DNA of 64,000 nucleotides, from positions 18,023,501-18,087,500 of the forward strand of contig NC_092569.1 in assembly GCF_037975245.1 (NCBI RefSeq). The letters are read 5' to 3'. Source of the DNA: Apostichopus japonicus. Its lineage: Eukaryota; Echinodermata; Holothuroidea; Aspidochirotida; Stichopodidae. Shown piece after piece: positions 24,651-38,120 of this stretch; the first letter of the stretch is position 1, and each line of letters begins with the position of its first letter. The notes beneath the pieces are model-generated. The model searched no databases. It had not been told where the DNA came from and saw only the letters and a list, made by a program, of their open reading frames with translations. Both the position numbers and the translations under genes were made by a program.

Positions 24651-27600
24651 GGCTAACAATATGTGAAATTGACGTAACGAGTCGGTTAGACGAGATGTTT
24701 GTACATGGCTAATGGCAGGAAATTTTTTTTATCTGACCATATCATGAGTTTAAAAACTTGACAAAACACTGAGTACTTTGATCTATTCAGATTTTTCTGT
24801 TTGTTTTCCTTTGTCTTCGTTCAAATATTTTCAAGTTGTGAAATCCTTTGAATATTTGTGGACAAAAACAACCCAAACTTGCTCCTGCGAAAATTAGGCA
24901 CATGTACGGTTTCAAACACATCGCTTCTGTTGAAAGTCTTTTGAACATCACCATTTTTTAGATCAGTATAATATAAGTCAAATAAGAAATCTAATGAAGC
25001 TTTCTGTTTTATTGCAAAAGACTAAGTTTATTTAGAGTTCTGTTAAAATTCAGACGTGCATCTTACCAGAAATGTTAATGTGTACCAAAAGTGAACTAGA
25101 AGCAAACAGAAATGATCTCATGGATTCACATTGAAGAAGGTTTTTCTTTTCATTTCTTTAATGTTTACTATATTAAGATAGGCAACCCCGGAATGAGTAT
25201 GGTTACAATGTTTAGTAAAGTGGTTATAAAACCTTTCCAACACAACTTGGTATCACTCTTTATATATTGTAACAACACTATTTTCACAGTGGAAAATTGA
25301 ATTGATTTGTTGCTTTTTGTGTGTGTGAAATCATAGCATTTTTGAAGTGCATGCATGATCCCAAGTGATTTACACATCTTAAAATTAAGCTGCTTCTTAG
25401 ATATTCATTTTAGTTCAAACTCATATATAAATATGGATGTGGAGTAAGTTGTTCAGTACGTTGTTAAATAAAAGAAACGGTATGTAATTGTGAAATCATA
25501 TTATATTCGACCGAAATGTTTCATTTCCCCACCAATAGAAAATAAAATAAAATAAAATTAAGGGTAATTCTGGAAACAGAATAGGGACATGAGAATTGGA
25601 GAGGAAAAAATGAATTTCTTTTCATAACAAACTGAAGACTACTACGGTTGATGCAAATCTACAAATCATTTGTTTTTGCTATAGTTCTAACCAGCGAATT
25701 TAAGTTCATACTGCCAATAGTGACGATCCAGATAATATGAAATTATATTTGTGCGCTTACATTGTCTTCTTTTTTTCCCGATTTATATTACTTCCAGCCA
25801 CACTCGGTCGGATCGTTAAATATATAGACACCTATCTCCAGACATGGAGCGTACTCATTGTCGATCATGCAGTATGTTTCATTTTAGTTTCGATGTACTT
25901 GTAGGAATACGATAACAATGCATTTGTTTTACTTCCCAAGATAAATCTGACCATTCTCAGTGTCAACTTGGCTTCTAACGTGAAACCTAGCGTGTATACC
26001 TGTATAGTAAACGGATACGCAATGAAGTTAAGGTATGATACGTAGTCAACTGAAACTGCTATTTTTATTGCGTTTCGCTCGATTATCTGCTGTATGAGGG
26101 AGTTAACTCATTCAGTCACTTTTATGTAAAGGTGAAATATTTTTATGTGGTTTACCACTCGACCGCTACTCCGGGACTGAAGGAAGAGCAATACATTATA
26201 CTACCCAGTATGACATGAAGAATACTTCTATTTGATCGCGTAATATTTTACAGCAGGAAATATAGGACCTGCTCACAAGTTTCCTATTTTTTCTTCTTTT
26301 TGTTGCAAAACTATTGCCACGGGCGTCTACAGCCAGGAAAAGAGATCGCAAAAGAGGAATGTGGCAAAAAAAAACCCCCATAAAACAGCACAGACACTGT
26401 GATCCTCATTCAGTATATCCATGCTCGTACATATTAATTGTTATGATGCACAAATGTAACTGCTAGAAGATTAACCGATTAATTTACTGCCATGATAAAC
26501 TAGTTTACATATTAATATATTGCAAGGTTCACCATAAATCTCAACGCAAGACTTAGTTGCTCCTTTACAGCCCATTCTCTCCATTCCTCACTTTTGTTTT
26601 TGTTTTTCTTTAGCATGGATTACTACAGCTGACATTCGTTGCATACATCACGTTAAATATAATACTCAAAATTACAGTAGAAATGCGATGGCAAAATGTC
26701 CTCTCTAATTTATGTCGTTGTGATAATCCCATAGTATATAACAATTTTTATTTTTAATACGAGGTTGGAAGTTCTAGCATCAGTAGCTCACTGACCAACA
26801 CATAATGTAAATCTGAACGAAATCCAATAACAATATTCATCAAAATCTATGACTGAATGAACCAATCACGATTAAGAAAGAAAACAACACGTGGTCCTAA
26901 TTTTTAGTTATGTTTTTCCTTGTCTGATAATACGGGCTCCTAAACTAGTGGTCTCATAAAGGACCGAACAATTTCTTATGTATTGGGAATTAACGAGGGG
27001 AACTTGAAGGTTAAAAGTGAAATGGATGAAAGTCTAAGATGCAAAGGGTGAAAGAAATTGCAGGAGCTTGATATAGGAACTTAAAGGAGCTATAATATCA
27101 CTTTATGACAATAAGAAGCAATTTTATGCTGAATAAAAATAGAAGAAATTAACCGAAAGTTAACTGAAAATAATATGAACAATCAAATCTATAAACATGG
27201 GCCACTTTTTGTTAGTATGTTAACATACATTTTTAAGTATCTCAATAGTATATCATGCCATATGTACTTTGTTGTGTTTTATAGTTTTCTCTATCAATTA
27301 CCAGTATCTTTTTTCATTTGAGAGATATCCCAGATTTAAATGTTCCTTCACGAACAAGGCAAATACAAAATACTTCTCTTCTAGGAAGTTGTTTATGACA
27401 GCTGTGTCTATTGTATACACCACCGATGACGACAGGGAGTCTTCCCTACAACTTCTTATAACATCTTATAAAGTGATATATGAGTAGTCAAGAACACTTT
27501 AAATGAAAGAGCGACCATATATAACTAATATGTTATCGAGAAACCGTGCAATATAGATTATCTGTCAAATGTGTGAGTGCGACCGACTTGTTATTATCAA

Positions 27601-29500
27601 AAAAGATTATTCTGTAAACACATAGCTTAAAGAGAAATTTCAATAAAGAGTGATTTAATGCGGTTTTGTCGAAATATAGCACACAGTGCTTTGACCAACC
27701 GACAGATAAGCTTGACTGACCATTATAGCAGAGTCAAAGTACTATAACATATGCAGTCCGTTTAAATATTTCTGTATTTTAGAAGAAGAAATTCTTCCCC
27801 TGAGCAACTTCTAATCAATTGCTAAATGCAGTGAGTATTATGATGTTCAATGGTTGCTTGTATTCGACACAGCGTGTCGATTAATTGAGCGGAAAATGAG
27901 TTTTTAAGAAATGTTGCTGTATCAGCGACTAATTGGTACTTAGCTTTTACAAAAATGGTGTTATTTGATACGATACCTGTGAAAGTAATAAATCCACTCA
28001 ATAAAATCAATACCACTTTTACTCTGGTGAGCTCTGTTTCAACAAAATAAAAACGTCATAATGACACGATTTTTCCCATTGTTCTTTTTACTATTATTTC
28101 TGATCTCTTTGTATGTTGGCTTTGGGTGCATTATGTATACTTTACTGTTACTAAAAATTTCATTTAATGATTAATAAGTAAAGCGAGACAAATTGAGTCA
28201 TGCAAAATGAGCAAACAAAATATGAAGTAAAGCAGAGATCTTAGTAACATTTAACAACAATTTGTTACAGCTTTTCAGTTGTAAATTCATTTAAGGGATT
28301 TGCAAAAGAGATATAATTTGCACTAAATTAATACATGTGGCATTAACGAAGTATTCATTCTAAATTCAATACACGTTCTGTAGCAAAACTGAACTTGGAA
28401 CTATGATGTCATTCATGCAAACAAAACATGAATTAAATTCACATTTTGAAGAGAAAAAAAAACATATCTTGTTAGTAGGATTGCATATGTGACGTCACAC
28501 TTGTTTGCATTATGTTTTTACTTAAAGCTAAGGTGCTCAAATGGCGAAATCGGCAAATAGATGGAAATAAAACTTTACCTGAACTATTAATTCCAGAACA
28601 TTCTTCAATATATAGTTCAGGTGGCTGGACATTGCCAGTTAATCGGCCATGTTTCCAATTGATTTATTCGATACAGTGTATTTGTGTTTTCCTCATTGCT
28701 TACGAACCTGTGAGTTTAAATGTTTATTCTAAGATTTCGGGAAGATTTCCGTTAATCTTCATTTATTATTTTTGGGGGTCTAATCCTAGGAAACGTTTTC
28801 GTTAAAAAGATAAATACAAATAAGCTGCCTATGAAAAACAATAACAGATCTCATGTTAAAGAGTAAAAATTGTCTTATATGTTCATACATGTGAATGTAA
28901 AATAAGCACTACGTTTATTCACCTTTATTAAATACGCGGACTTTAATATGTAAATTTATGGACATCAATTTAATAGTATTTTAAAAGAATTTAGGAATCA
29001 TCACACAATTATATATTACAAATTATTGAGTAATACAAACAAAATATATTAACAACGGAGGTCATAATGCCTCGCTTTTATATATGTAATAGATATGCGC
29101 ATACGTTCTAATAATGCTAACATTAATATACGGTTGGAGCAGTTAGTCAATCTAAACTTTCCAAAAAAAAACTCTTTAGAACTTCAGATTTACACTACAT
29201 TAATCTAAAGTGAGTCCATTAAGAAAGTGAAAAAGCAAAAGAGATGTGTACATGCAATCGATATATTTCTTCTTCTTTTTTCACTCAAAATCCGTTCAGT
29301 GTGCTTAACGGTAAAGAGGATCGCGTCATTGAAGCGCCTGACTACGGTAAATCAATACCGTAAGTTGATGGTTTGTACAGTCAAGACCAACAAGGGCGAT
29401 AAATAGACTGTATACTAGAACATATGTGCTACACTATTTAACACATAGTCTTAATTTGCAAAACCAATTTCGTAAAAGAAAGCTAGTTTATAAATCCACC
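24651..29500. other. Intergenic P2-P3, nothing recognised
   Basis: About 4.9 kb of A+T-rich sequence. I found no FReD exon, transposon protein or structured RNA. Open frames present (for example 25112-25300, 27269-27487, 28512-28805 on the plus strand) have no recognisable domains. AATAAA near 25467 is too far downstream to assign to P2. Confidence 0.4.
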
Positions 29501-32500
29501 ATGAATGTGATGCTATTGGTGATATATATAGTACCACTGACCAAAGGTAAGGGCTTCGCTTGTTAATTAACTTGATTTAATTTTCAAATTAACAGTATTG
29601 TGAGATTACATCGATGCTTTATATATTAATCTGCCTTTCATGTGAAATCAAAAATGATTCTCATGTTTGAACTTTAATGTGTGTCATTAATAGCAAATGC
29701 ATAAAAAAATATTTCTGTGATAAACTGATCAAATATCGAAATATCCAATGACCGGAATTCTAACTGACCAGGTATGTTCTTTTTCTTAATATTTTAGATG
29801 TCAATATTAAGATAATAACTTACTTTAGGAAAGATTTTTTGCTTTGTGGAATTGATTTTTTTCTTTCATTACATCAACCAGCCTATGGACATGGCTTACG
29901 AGGGACATTTGAATGCACCAACACACCTACATTCTACACTACGGTCCTGTCTGGTAAGTTCCTCAGGTTTAAATAAGTTGTCATGCTAACACCGCAGTCT
30001 TACCGGTTAGTCCATGATTTCATGTTAAACCTATTTATTTTATGGTAAATAACTTTCGTCAACGTGGTCTCGTGCATCTGCATCCAATGACCGGTATTGT
30101 AACTGATCACGTGTGTCGCTCCCACCCCCTCATTTTTGAAGCTAACATTAATATGCTAACTTACTTAATAAACTAATAACTGCTTGTTTTATTTTTCCTT
30201 TAATATATCAACCAGCATATGAATCTGGATTACGGGGGACATTTCAATGCACCAACACACATAAATACACTACCGCCCTATCTGGTAAGTTCATTGAGTT
30301 ACATGATTTATCATAATAATACAACCGCAGTCTTACACGTTTGTCCATGACTTCAGTGTTTTTCTGTGAACGAGGAAACATCACCTTAGATAATACCGAT
30401 CAATGTATATACATACTTAGGTAGTTCTCTGAAATGTTAGTTAAATTTGTATCTAATGGATTAACTACAGGATGTGATTGTGATGTAATACTTAATAATA
30501 CTACTCACTTGTATTGGTAGCGCACGAGAAACAACTAGTTAAACTGCAAAGCACTGCGCTATCATGAGGTTCGGTGTTATAATGCTAAATCATTTGTTGA
30601 CTACTTAAAACATAATAAATAAAATAAGCAGAAATGACTCCACACGATGACTGTTTTCAATATTTTGCGTGTGTCAAGGTTACCATACAGACTGTAAGGA
30701 TGTTTACGACGCTGGTCATACACAAGATGGCATTTACACCATTCTACCATCTGGATGGCCGGGTTCACCATTTACTGTTTACTGTCAAATGGATAATGGC
30801 GGAGGATGGACGGTAAGTCAGTTTGTAATACCTTGTGAGAGGACTAGCGATCCAGAGGAAATTTCAACTATTCGTCATGTAGCACTCTTGTTTAAAAGTT
30901 TTTGTTTCTTTGCTTCGGTTAGACTAAAAATGGCATGCACGGCTTCAAATGTTTGCATAATTTGTATTCGATGTTTCTAAATTTCAAATAGGAATCGCTG
31001 CCTTTTTTATGGTCTCTAATAACTTCTTGACAATGTTTTCCAAATACGTTTGAAAAATCCCATCACGGCTGCATATAAAAAAAATAATGTTATCGGAGAC
31101 AATGACAGGGGGCTGTTGCCCATTTTTCTGCAAACGACGAAGAAATATATTTACAGTGATTTAACAAAATAAGGTAAAACCATGTTTTGCGTATTCTTAA
31201 TTGAAACTTTGGAACGCTTCCCTATATCTAAAACCCTGGAAATTGTTCATTAAACCCGCAGATACAAAAGAAAGCTGATGTTATTTACGATTAATTATAG
31301 TCATAGATAAGTGTTCTCCAAATTAATAAGAGAAAATTGTCTTATATTTTTAAAACTGTATTCCGAATAACAGACTCGTTATATAGAAAGGGACAACGTT
31401 GATAATCGGAAGCTATCCATCCATATACTCCTGTTAATATTAATAATTTATCTTTATCGCAGTCTTCCATCAGTCCAATGAATTTTAAGGATACTTTTGA
31501 TTATTTTTCATTTAGGTTTTTCAACTTTGACATTGTACCGAAAGTTTCAACCAAACTTGGATGCGTACAAAGCCATGTTGGGGTAACTTGAGCGATGATT
31601 TTGGCTTGGGAATAAAAAAACTGCATCATCTAAAAACTATCCTAATTTTATTTTCTCCTATCCAGGTTTTTCAACGTCACAGTGGCATTACCAGTTTTTA
31701 TCAAAACTGGGATGCGTACAAAAAAGGATTTGGTGATCTGAACGATGATTTTTGGCTTGGAAATGAGAAACTCTATTATCTTACAAACCAAACAGGTTAC
31801 ACGTTGCGCTTCGATGTTATCACGTCAGGTGGAGATCAGGAATATGCCTCATATACCGAGTTTCAGATTGAGTCTGAGAGTAATAAATACAGACTGAATA
31901 AACTAGGCAGCCATGGTGGAACAACAGGTTTGTATACGTTTTAATTTGAAGTTCCAATTTTCTTTTAATTCGTTAACTTAATTACAATAAAGGTGCAAAA
32001 AAGGCTTAATTACATTATATTTACTTCTCGGAACCTTCTATCCGAACGTTCACTGCGTTAAGAAGACGACCAGTGGAAGAAGTAAATACTAGAACATTGA
32101 GAAAACCCCAGACTTGCAATGGTATCGTCCATGGCTTAGTGTCCCGTCTCAGTTCCAAACATAGTGGAAAATACGTTTATGCATCCCACTAGTCAGATCG
32201 GTGGGTGATACTATGAGATGACATATTTTCAAAATTAATATGCTTGATTAATTATAATAAACTGAATATGAACTGTCATTTAGTATTCACTTGACAGTTT
32301 TGTTTACCTTACAATTCAGATATTGTGCTCCGGGAAGCGGCTTTATTTTATAGCACATTACAATAAATGCCTTTTATTAAGTGTTCATGTGTTTTTTTTC
32401 TTAAAGGTTGGCGTATATATAACAACTGGGGCAAAGCTTTCAGCACCTATGATCGAGACAACGACGACTGTGATGCTTTTAACTGCGCGAACCGTCACAG

Positions 32501-32714
32501 AAGTGGTTGGTGGCACTCGGGTCATTGGTGCGCAACTTGTGATAATAATAATGGTTATTGTGACCAATTTCATGTCAGCGGAAGCTGTCACTCCGTTTGT
32601 ACCAGTGACAACCTTAATGGAGACTACAACGGTGTCGGTGGAGAAAATGTATTTTCCAACCACAATGCTTACTGTAGCTTAAATTTCACTGAGATGAAAA
32701 TTCGGCCATCCTAG
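29501..32714 (+). CDS. P3: secreted fibrinogen-related protein with duplicated N-terminal exon
   Basis: Six exons: 29501-29546, 29882-29953, 30216-30284, 30679-30812, 31666-31927, 32407-32714; 891 coding bases, 296 residues. Exon 1 is a short signal peptide (MNVMLLVIYIVPLTK). Exons 2 and 3 are duplicates, each entered and left at phase 1: GLRGTFECTNT and GLRGTFQCTNT, one cysteine apiece, family unknown. There is no basic propeptide site. Exon 4 starts the FReD (YHTDCKDVYDAG, DGIYTILPSGWPGSPF, NGGGWT) in a more tenascin/ficolin-like style than P1 and P2. Exon 5 has WDAYKKGFGDL and FWLGNEK. Exon 6 has FSTYDRDNDDC (Asp210, 212, 214), SGWWH, a cysteine-rich loop (CATC, GYCDQF, SCHSVC), then NLNGDYNG and TEMKIRPS. 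A decayed copy of exon 5 lies just upstream of it. Confidence 0.9.
29742..30365 (+). repeat. Tandem segmental duplication creating P3 exons 2 and 3
   Basis: Two copies of a roughly 300-base unit, about 29742-30040 and 30083-30365. Shared marks in order: ATCCAATGACCGG, an intron 3' end of TATCAACCAG type, the exon, GTAAGTTC, then CGCAGTCTTAC and GTCCATGA. Exons are 72 and 69 nt, symmetrical phase 1-1, so the duplication kept the frame. Confidence 0.85.
31516..31640 (+). pseudogene. Decayed duplicate of P3 exon 5
   Basis: Following a TTTAG acceptor-like site, the sequence starts GTTTTTCAAC like exon 5 and keeps ATGCGTACAAA, GGTAACTTGAGCGATGATTT and GGCTTGG at matching positions, but the frame hits TGA at the fifth codon. 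It stops short and abuts the polypyrimidine tract of the true exon 5 at 31666. A partial tandem exon duplication that lost function. Confidence 0.8.
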
Positions 32715-34890
32715 TGAACGTAATGAATTTCATGTTTAGCTTGTTTTACAATCTAATTCACTGCTTTAATCAAACTACCAAAAGAAAATTGTTGTCATTA
32801 ACTGAAGCTGCAATATGTGTTGTTGTTGTTGTTCTTGTTGTTCTGCTTTCGAAAGCCACAGCAGTAAAATAGAAAGAAATCAGAAAGAACAAAAAGCGAA
32901 AAAAATATGTTGGAATGTTTTATGTGCGTGTATTGACACACCGTCTGAACGACAACATTTTAGCTCGAGATGGAATCATATGTACTTAAATATATATATG
33001 CAATGTAGCATGGTATGAATTGCTGGGATTAAATATCGAATTTAAATTGTTGCTGCCATTGTTTTATAATACATATTTCCTGTTTTTTATATAACGATAT
33101 TTATCATTAATGACTTATTAAAATAATGTGACATTCACGCTGACTTCGAACATGCGAGATATAAACCGTTTAGTATCGCAAAACAAAACAAAAATCCTGT
33201 ATATTAAAAAACTGTTTTGTGTCTTATATGGGTAAGTTTGAAGCTGTTTGTTCTCAGTATACACCTATTTCTTCTGTTCTTTATGAAGTTTTGGTAGATC
33301 ACTTTTAATACATTACGTTTTCACACTTTTTACGGAATCTTGCATTTAACGGTAGATTATGATACGACAATACTGCTACCAGTACAAGGTGATATATAGC
33401 TATAAACAGTATGATAAAATTCTTACTTTTTATAAAATTATCACATCTAGCGAACTATTGATATTGATACTTTAGGATTTGAACTGCTTGAGTTATTACT
33501 TACACCAAAATAAATGTAATTATTATTGTTTTTTTTTAATTTACTAGTTTAGTTGCTTGAATACTTTTATTGGGGTATTTTATTGCTGAAAAACTTGGCT
33601 GTATACTTTCGAAAAAGTTTACAACAAGGTTAGGTTTTTTAATTAATATTACTATTTATCAACGAGAAAACATTATCAATTTCATTATTATGTGACAAAA
33701 CGAAACTTTTCCGGTGGCTAAGAATGTTAATGAGGAGTAATGAGCTGGATAATCTGATGCCTTCTCTGCCCTTACTTTAAGTAACGAAAAGACTCGCTGA
33801 TATTTCTATTGATTCTCACATCAGTCTTGCATATCAGCATCCTCTTAAGCTCCTTTCATTGTACTAATCGATCAAGTTGACTGTATTTTACATGTAAATC
33901 ACGATAAAAACAGCATAATGTATAGAGTTTCGACATGTTTTATCACATTGCAGGTATTTTTCAACAGTTGGAGGACCAACTATATTGTAGCTGTTCTCAT
34001 AGTTACAGTATCCCTCTAAACGAATGCCTTATGCGATGAGCAGACAAATTTCGTTGAGAAGTCATCACTAGTTGCGTTTATGAGGATAAGCTAGATGTGT
34101 TTAATAATTATGCGATGATCACATCATTTGGAATAAAATATGGAAAGGATTTGTTTAAAATCAGATGATTGAAACGGGATAATTTATACTGGTTATTCGG
34201 ATTGTAAATGTTTGAAGTTATAGCCGATATGATTTCCTTTTATATCCCTCTGCTTTTTCCGTTGTTCTATTTTGTTTGCTTGCATCATTTTGGTGAAACA
34301 AAACGTCCTAGAAAATATTAAGTGAACACATAACTATACCAACGAAACTAATTTTCGTGAAAACGTTATGTGATTTTTTCCAGATATTAAGTTTTCTTTC
34401 TAGTAACCACAATAGATGATCATCGTCACTCACAGATGCAGTTCAAAGTAGGTCATTATTTTCAATACAGTCTGCATTTTCATTTCTGTCTTTTTGTAGC
34501 TACATGTGTATCAAAATTTAAATATCTATTTTACGCAGTCCATTTTGTTATGGATGAAAGTTTGTTACAGAATATTCCAATGGTAGAGAATTTGAGGCTA
34601 TAGATGCTAACAAAAACAGTTCTATTTTTCAAATGTTAAATTTATAACGCATTGCTTTGGTTACAAGTGACTTGTATTTTACGGATCTTCTATACAAGTG
34701 TTATAAAAGGCTTTGCTTTTTGTTTGCTGTTAATTGGATTTGTTTCTAATGTGATGTGATCACAGTGTATGTTTAACTGGTAGCCAGAGTTGAGAATGTC
34801 ATTATATTGCAAATATTCCACTTTGTATATTTTTATCTGACAATATAGACAGAATTCAACGTTAATTTATTGTTGATATATAAAAAGTAT
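32715..34890. other. Downstream of P3, nothing recognised
   Basis: A short (TTG)n tract near 32819-32845 and otherwise A+T-rich sequence without recognisable genes. No AATAAA close to the P3 stop was noticed. Confidence 0.4.
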
Positions 34891-34894
34891 TCCA

Positions 34895-35238
34895 AGTATT
34901 ACATTACAATATAGTCCGTGTATTAACACAATTCCCTCGTAGTTCTATCACTCTTCAGCTTATGTAAATACAAAACCTTTCTATGTCTTGTTTCTTTACT
35001 GATAGTTTATTGTTATCTGGATTAATCTGGCCAGCGAGGTTCCTTAAAGTCATGTATGGAACGTATGCAATATTTGAGGATCGTGAATCATTACATTAGG
35101 GTAGACTTTAAGTACTCAATTATTTGCACAAGGGAATCACTGTTGAATGAGTTATTTACAGCATAAGTGAAGACGTTTTCTGAAAAAAAGCTTGCCACGG
35201 TGTATTTTGTACGTCTTTTGCATTACACTTTCATATCT
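34895..35238. repeat. Copy of the M3 3' flank
   Basis: Matches 53905-54230 (the sequence just past the M3 stop) in the same orientation, including TAGTTTATTGTTATCTGGA and CTGGCCAGCGAGGTTC. In M3 this flank adjoins the stop codon; here it is about 2.9 kb from the M2 stop. It includes the complement of AATAAA near 35004-35009, the likely ancestral poly(A) signal of the M genes. Confidence 0.7.
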
Positions 35239-38119
35239 GAATGTACAAAATACGATTATCATCGTTCTGATATGTTCAAGTGAAAGATTTCTAATAAATT
35301 CCTGCGACAGGTGAAAATACCGTTTTATAACATCTAAGTCATTTCAGCGATATAGCTCTTTCCTTGCTAAATGGAAAGTTTTCATAGAAGAACTAGAACC
35401 CGAAGTATGATGTAATTTAGATAATGATAGTTTGTCCATTCATTACGCAAATATATCCATCTAGTAAGCAATCACTGGTACTCTCCACCAACATTAGCGT
35501 CGTGAGTTGTAGCCTTGGTAATGTAATGTAAATGTAAGGTAATTTGTTTTCATCCAAGGAACATTGATCTTTTATTGTATTGCTTCTTTGAACGCTCGAA
35601 ATGAAGTTACGTCTTTAAACATGTAGCTACAAGGCACGCCATTCGATTTTCCGTAGATATATAGGCGTACGTTTCATTGACCTATAGGCGAATTATTCCA
35701 AGTTACATCTATATTTCAAATAAACTGTGTGTCGTTATGCTAATGAAGACGTTTAAGACATATATTTAATTTCTTGTGGTGACAAGTGTTATGTTGAAAA
35801 TTAGAGTAAGTAATAACATTTCTGAATATCAAACTACATGCTATAGGAAATTATTTGTAAAGTCCGATACATTGTAAAGAGTCTAGTAGCATCGTAACAT
35901 AATAGAACAAGTACTCATATTTCCACATGTGCAAGACACATGATTGAAATAGAGTAAAGAATAAAAAGAAAGTAGATAATAAATTTAGTTACAGAAACCA
36001 TCCAAAAATTTGGTAGTATGACCTCATATGGCCATGGGCGTCTATCAAGGGGGGGGGGGACCGGGCACATGCCCCCCCACAGTTCGATCGGTGGAGGACA
36101 CACTATCAAATGTCCCCCACACATTTGGTAAAAGATACAGTTTGAAAATACATGCGCATGTGTGGGGTCCTGAAAATATAATTAAAGTGGTTTGTCTTGT
36201 CATCCTAGTTTCAAATTTCATAGAAATGTGTTCTCGTAGACCAAGCAAAACATTTAAACTTACACAGTCCCTTAGGAAGTGTGTCACGGGTGGCATAACA
36301 AAGCATTGGTGGTTTAGCATGCTGATGTATGACGACTATTGGCCAAATTTGCGCTAAGCTCACTATACGAACTCGGATCTGGACTGTGCCTTATTAGTTA
36401 GTTATATAAATTAATAATAATAGCGTATGAGAATGTGCACCATTTTGTGGTATGAATTTTAGGACGGCAAGTCGAGAAACTCACGTGCAGTTGCGGTGGA
36501 TAGCTTCCTTCTTCTATATGTCCGGGACATTTTGGGACATCGTTCCTATAGGCTTATATGAGGCCCTGGGGTCATTTCCTTGACCGACTTGGTGCAATAT
36601 AATGTTCCCTTTTCGAAGTAAATTTATTCACAGATAGTTAGTTGTCATTGGCTTGAACAATTGAGGGGTATTCTATTCTGAAACATAGGGAAAATGGGGC
36701 TGCGATCTCGTAGGTATTGGTATCTGAAATTTTCTTGGGACGCTGCGCGCCAACCGATGGTGGCGCTTCGCATAGATAGTACTTACGGCCGGACTACTTC
36801 AATCAATTACGCCCCTCCCACGTTTCAAATCAGATTGACGCCCCCGCATATGGCACATCGTCTTAAACCCACCATATAAGAGATACATGAGACATTACAC
36901 AATATTGAACCTTTGAGGTTCATTGAACACTTCTCTAACGTTAGTTACTACGATGTTAGTCTAATAGCCTAATATCCTACAAGTTAAAAATATTGAAGGG
37001 GTGAGTTGTGGAATGATTTTAGCCGTTTTGTCGTGTGTATTATAGCCAAAAGATTCATGTTTTAATATGCCATTTGTCATTTGACCTCGACAATGTTTTC
37101 CTATGACTTGATGTGGTTAATCACAATGTTTCAGCAGCTCACGTACATATAGCACAGCCATCGGGTGAAGTATTCATTGCATTTTATCACAATTTGTATT
37201 TTGACGTTATTCCCATCAAAATTTGAAGTCCGTCTGCCTTACAGTTTAAAGGGTTAAAAATAAGGTTTTTGGACAAAATGTGGCCAAGTGTGACCGCTGA
37301 TCCAATCGACAACGTGATCTTTATAGTGTAAATTATATTTGACTTTGACAGTCTAGTATCTTATATGGGCAAAATGGTTTTTCATCACGAATTAATGTGT
37401 TGTAAAGTACACAACCTACAAACACTAATGCACAGCTCTGAAAAGCAATCCTGCCTACCAAGGTAGACCTTGTAATAGTTAGGAACATAGTGGTAACTTA
37501 CACGATCTCAAGTTAAATATAAATATGACTTATCAGTTTCGGTCTGCATTTTATTCGGAACACCGTTACAGAGGGACGTGTCCTAATTTATCATCTTTAC
37601 AAAGTGACTAAAAGAAACAGAATTCACAAAAAGCGTTGTTGTAACTATATGTAATGGTGATTGAACTTCTCATACGTTGATATGAATCAGTTGAATTACA
37701 TTAGATGTTAGACATGTGGCAATATACTCCGAACTATCAAAAGGAAAAAGAAGATACTAATGCAAAGTTTGTAAATCCTTGTAAATGTCGTCATGTACCT
37801 TTACATAGATAAGGTAGAGTAATTTGACATGGCTTTAACTCAATCACGTCAGTCATCCGGGTTTTTTTCTTTTCTTGGTCCTTCACTCTTTCATTGTTCT
37901 GTTACAGTTAACCTCACTGTCAAATGTATTCAGATAGTTTGTTGTTATCTCATTCCATGTTGTCTTTTAGGAAAAATTGTCATGCATAGAAATTTCGAGT
38001 GCTCACAGTAAGGGAGACGTTTTCAGATTTTGGTAACACTTTGTTGTTAAATGATCTTTCACGGTAAAAATGTAGACACAATATTCACTTTGCTGATAAC
38101 TTTATTTCTGAATCACGTC
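35239..38119. mobile_element. Probable 2.9-kb insertion after the M2 gene
   Basis: Absent from the homologous place in M3, where flank and terminal exon adjoin. Contents are unlike the surroundings: a G-run and C-run inverted pair at 36050-36080 (GGGGGGGGGGACCGGGCACA then TGCCCCCCC), and locally higher G+C around 36700-36860. No transposase or reverse-transcriptase frame recognised, so the class is open; several nested elements are possible. Confidence 0.45.
38101..38106 (-). terminator. Poly(A) signal candidate of M2
   Basis: AATAAA on the minus strand begins 15 bases past the M2 stop codon. If used, the 3' UTR would be very short. It lies within a few bases of the probable insertion boundary, so it may have been created by that insertion. 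Confidence 0.4.
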
Positions 38120-38120
38120 A

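Noticed and set aside
25795..25880. Short minus-strand frame with three cysteines (NEYAPCLEIGVYIF)
   Set aside because: Only about 31 codons, preceded closely by a stop, no convincing acceptor.
28512..28805. Plus-strand frame with SGGWT resembling a FReD A exon
   Set aside because: No DC, CNN or acceptor/donor context; the GGWT match is isolated and likely chance.
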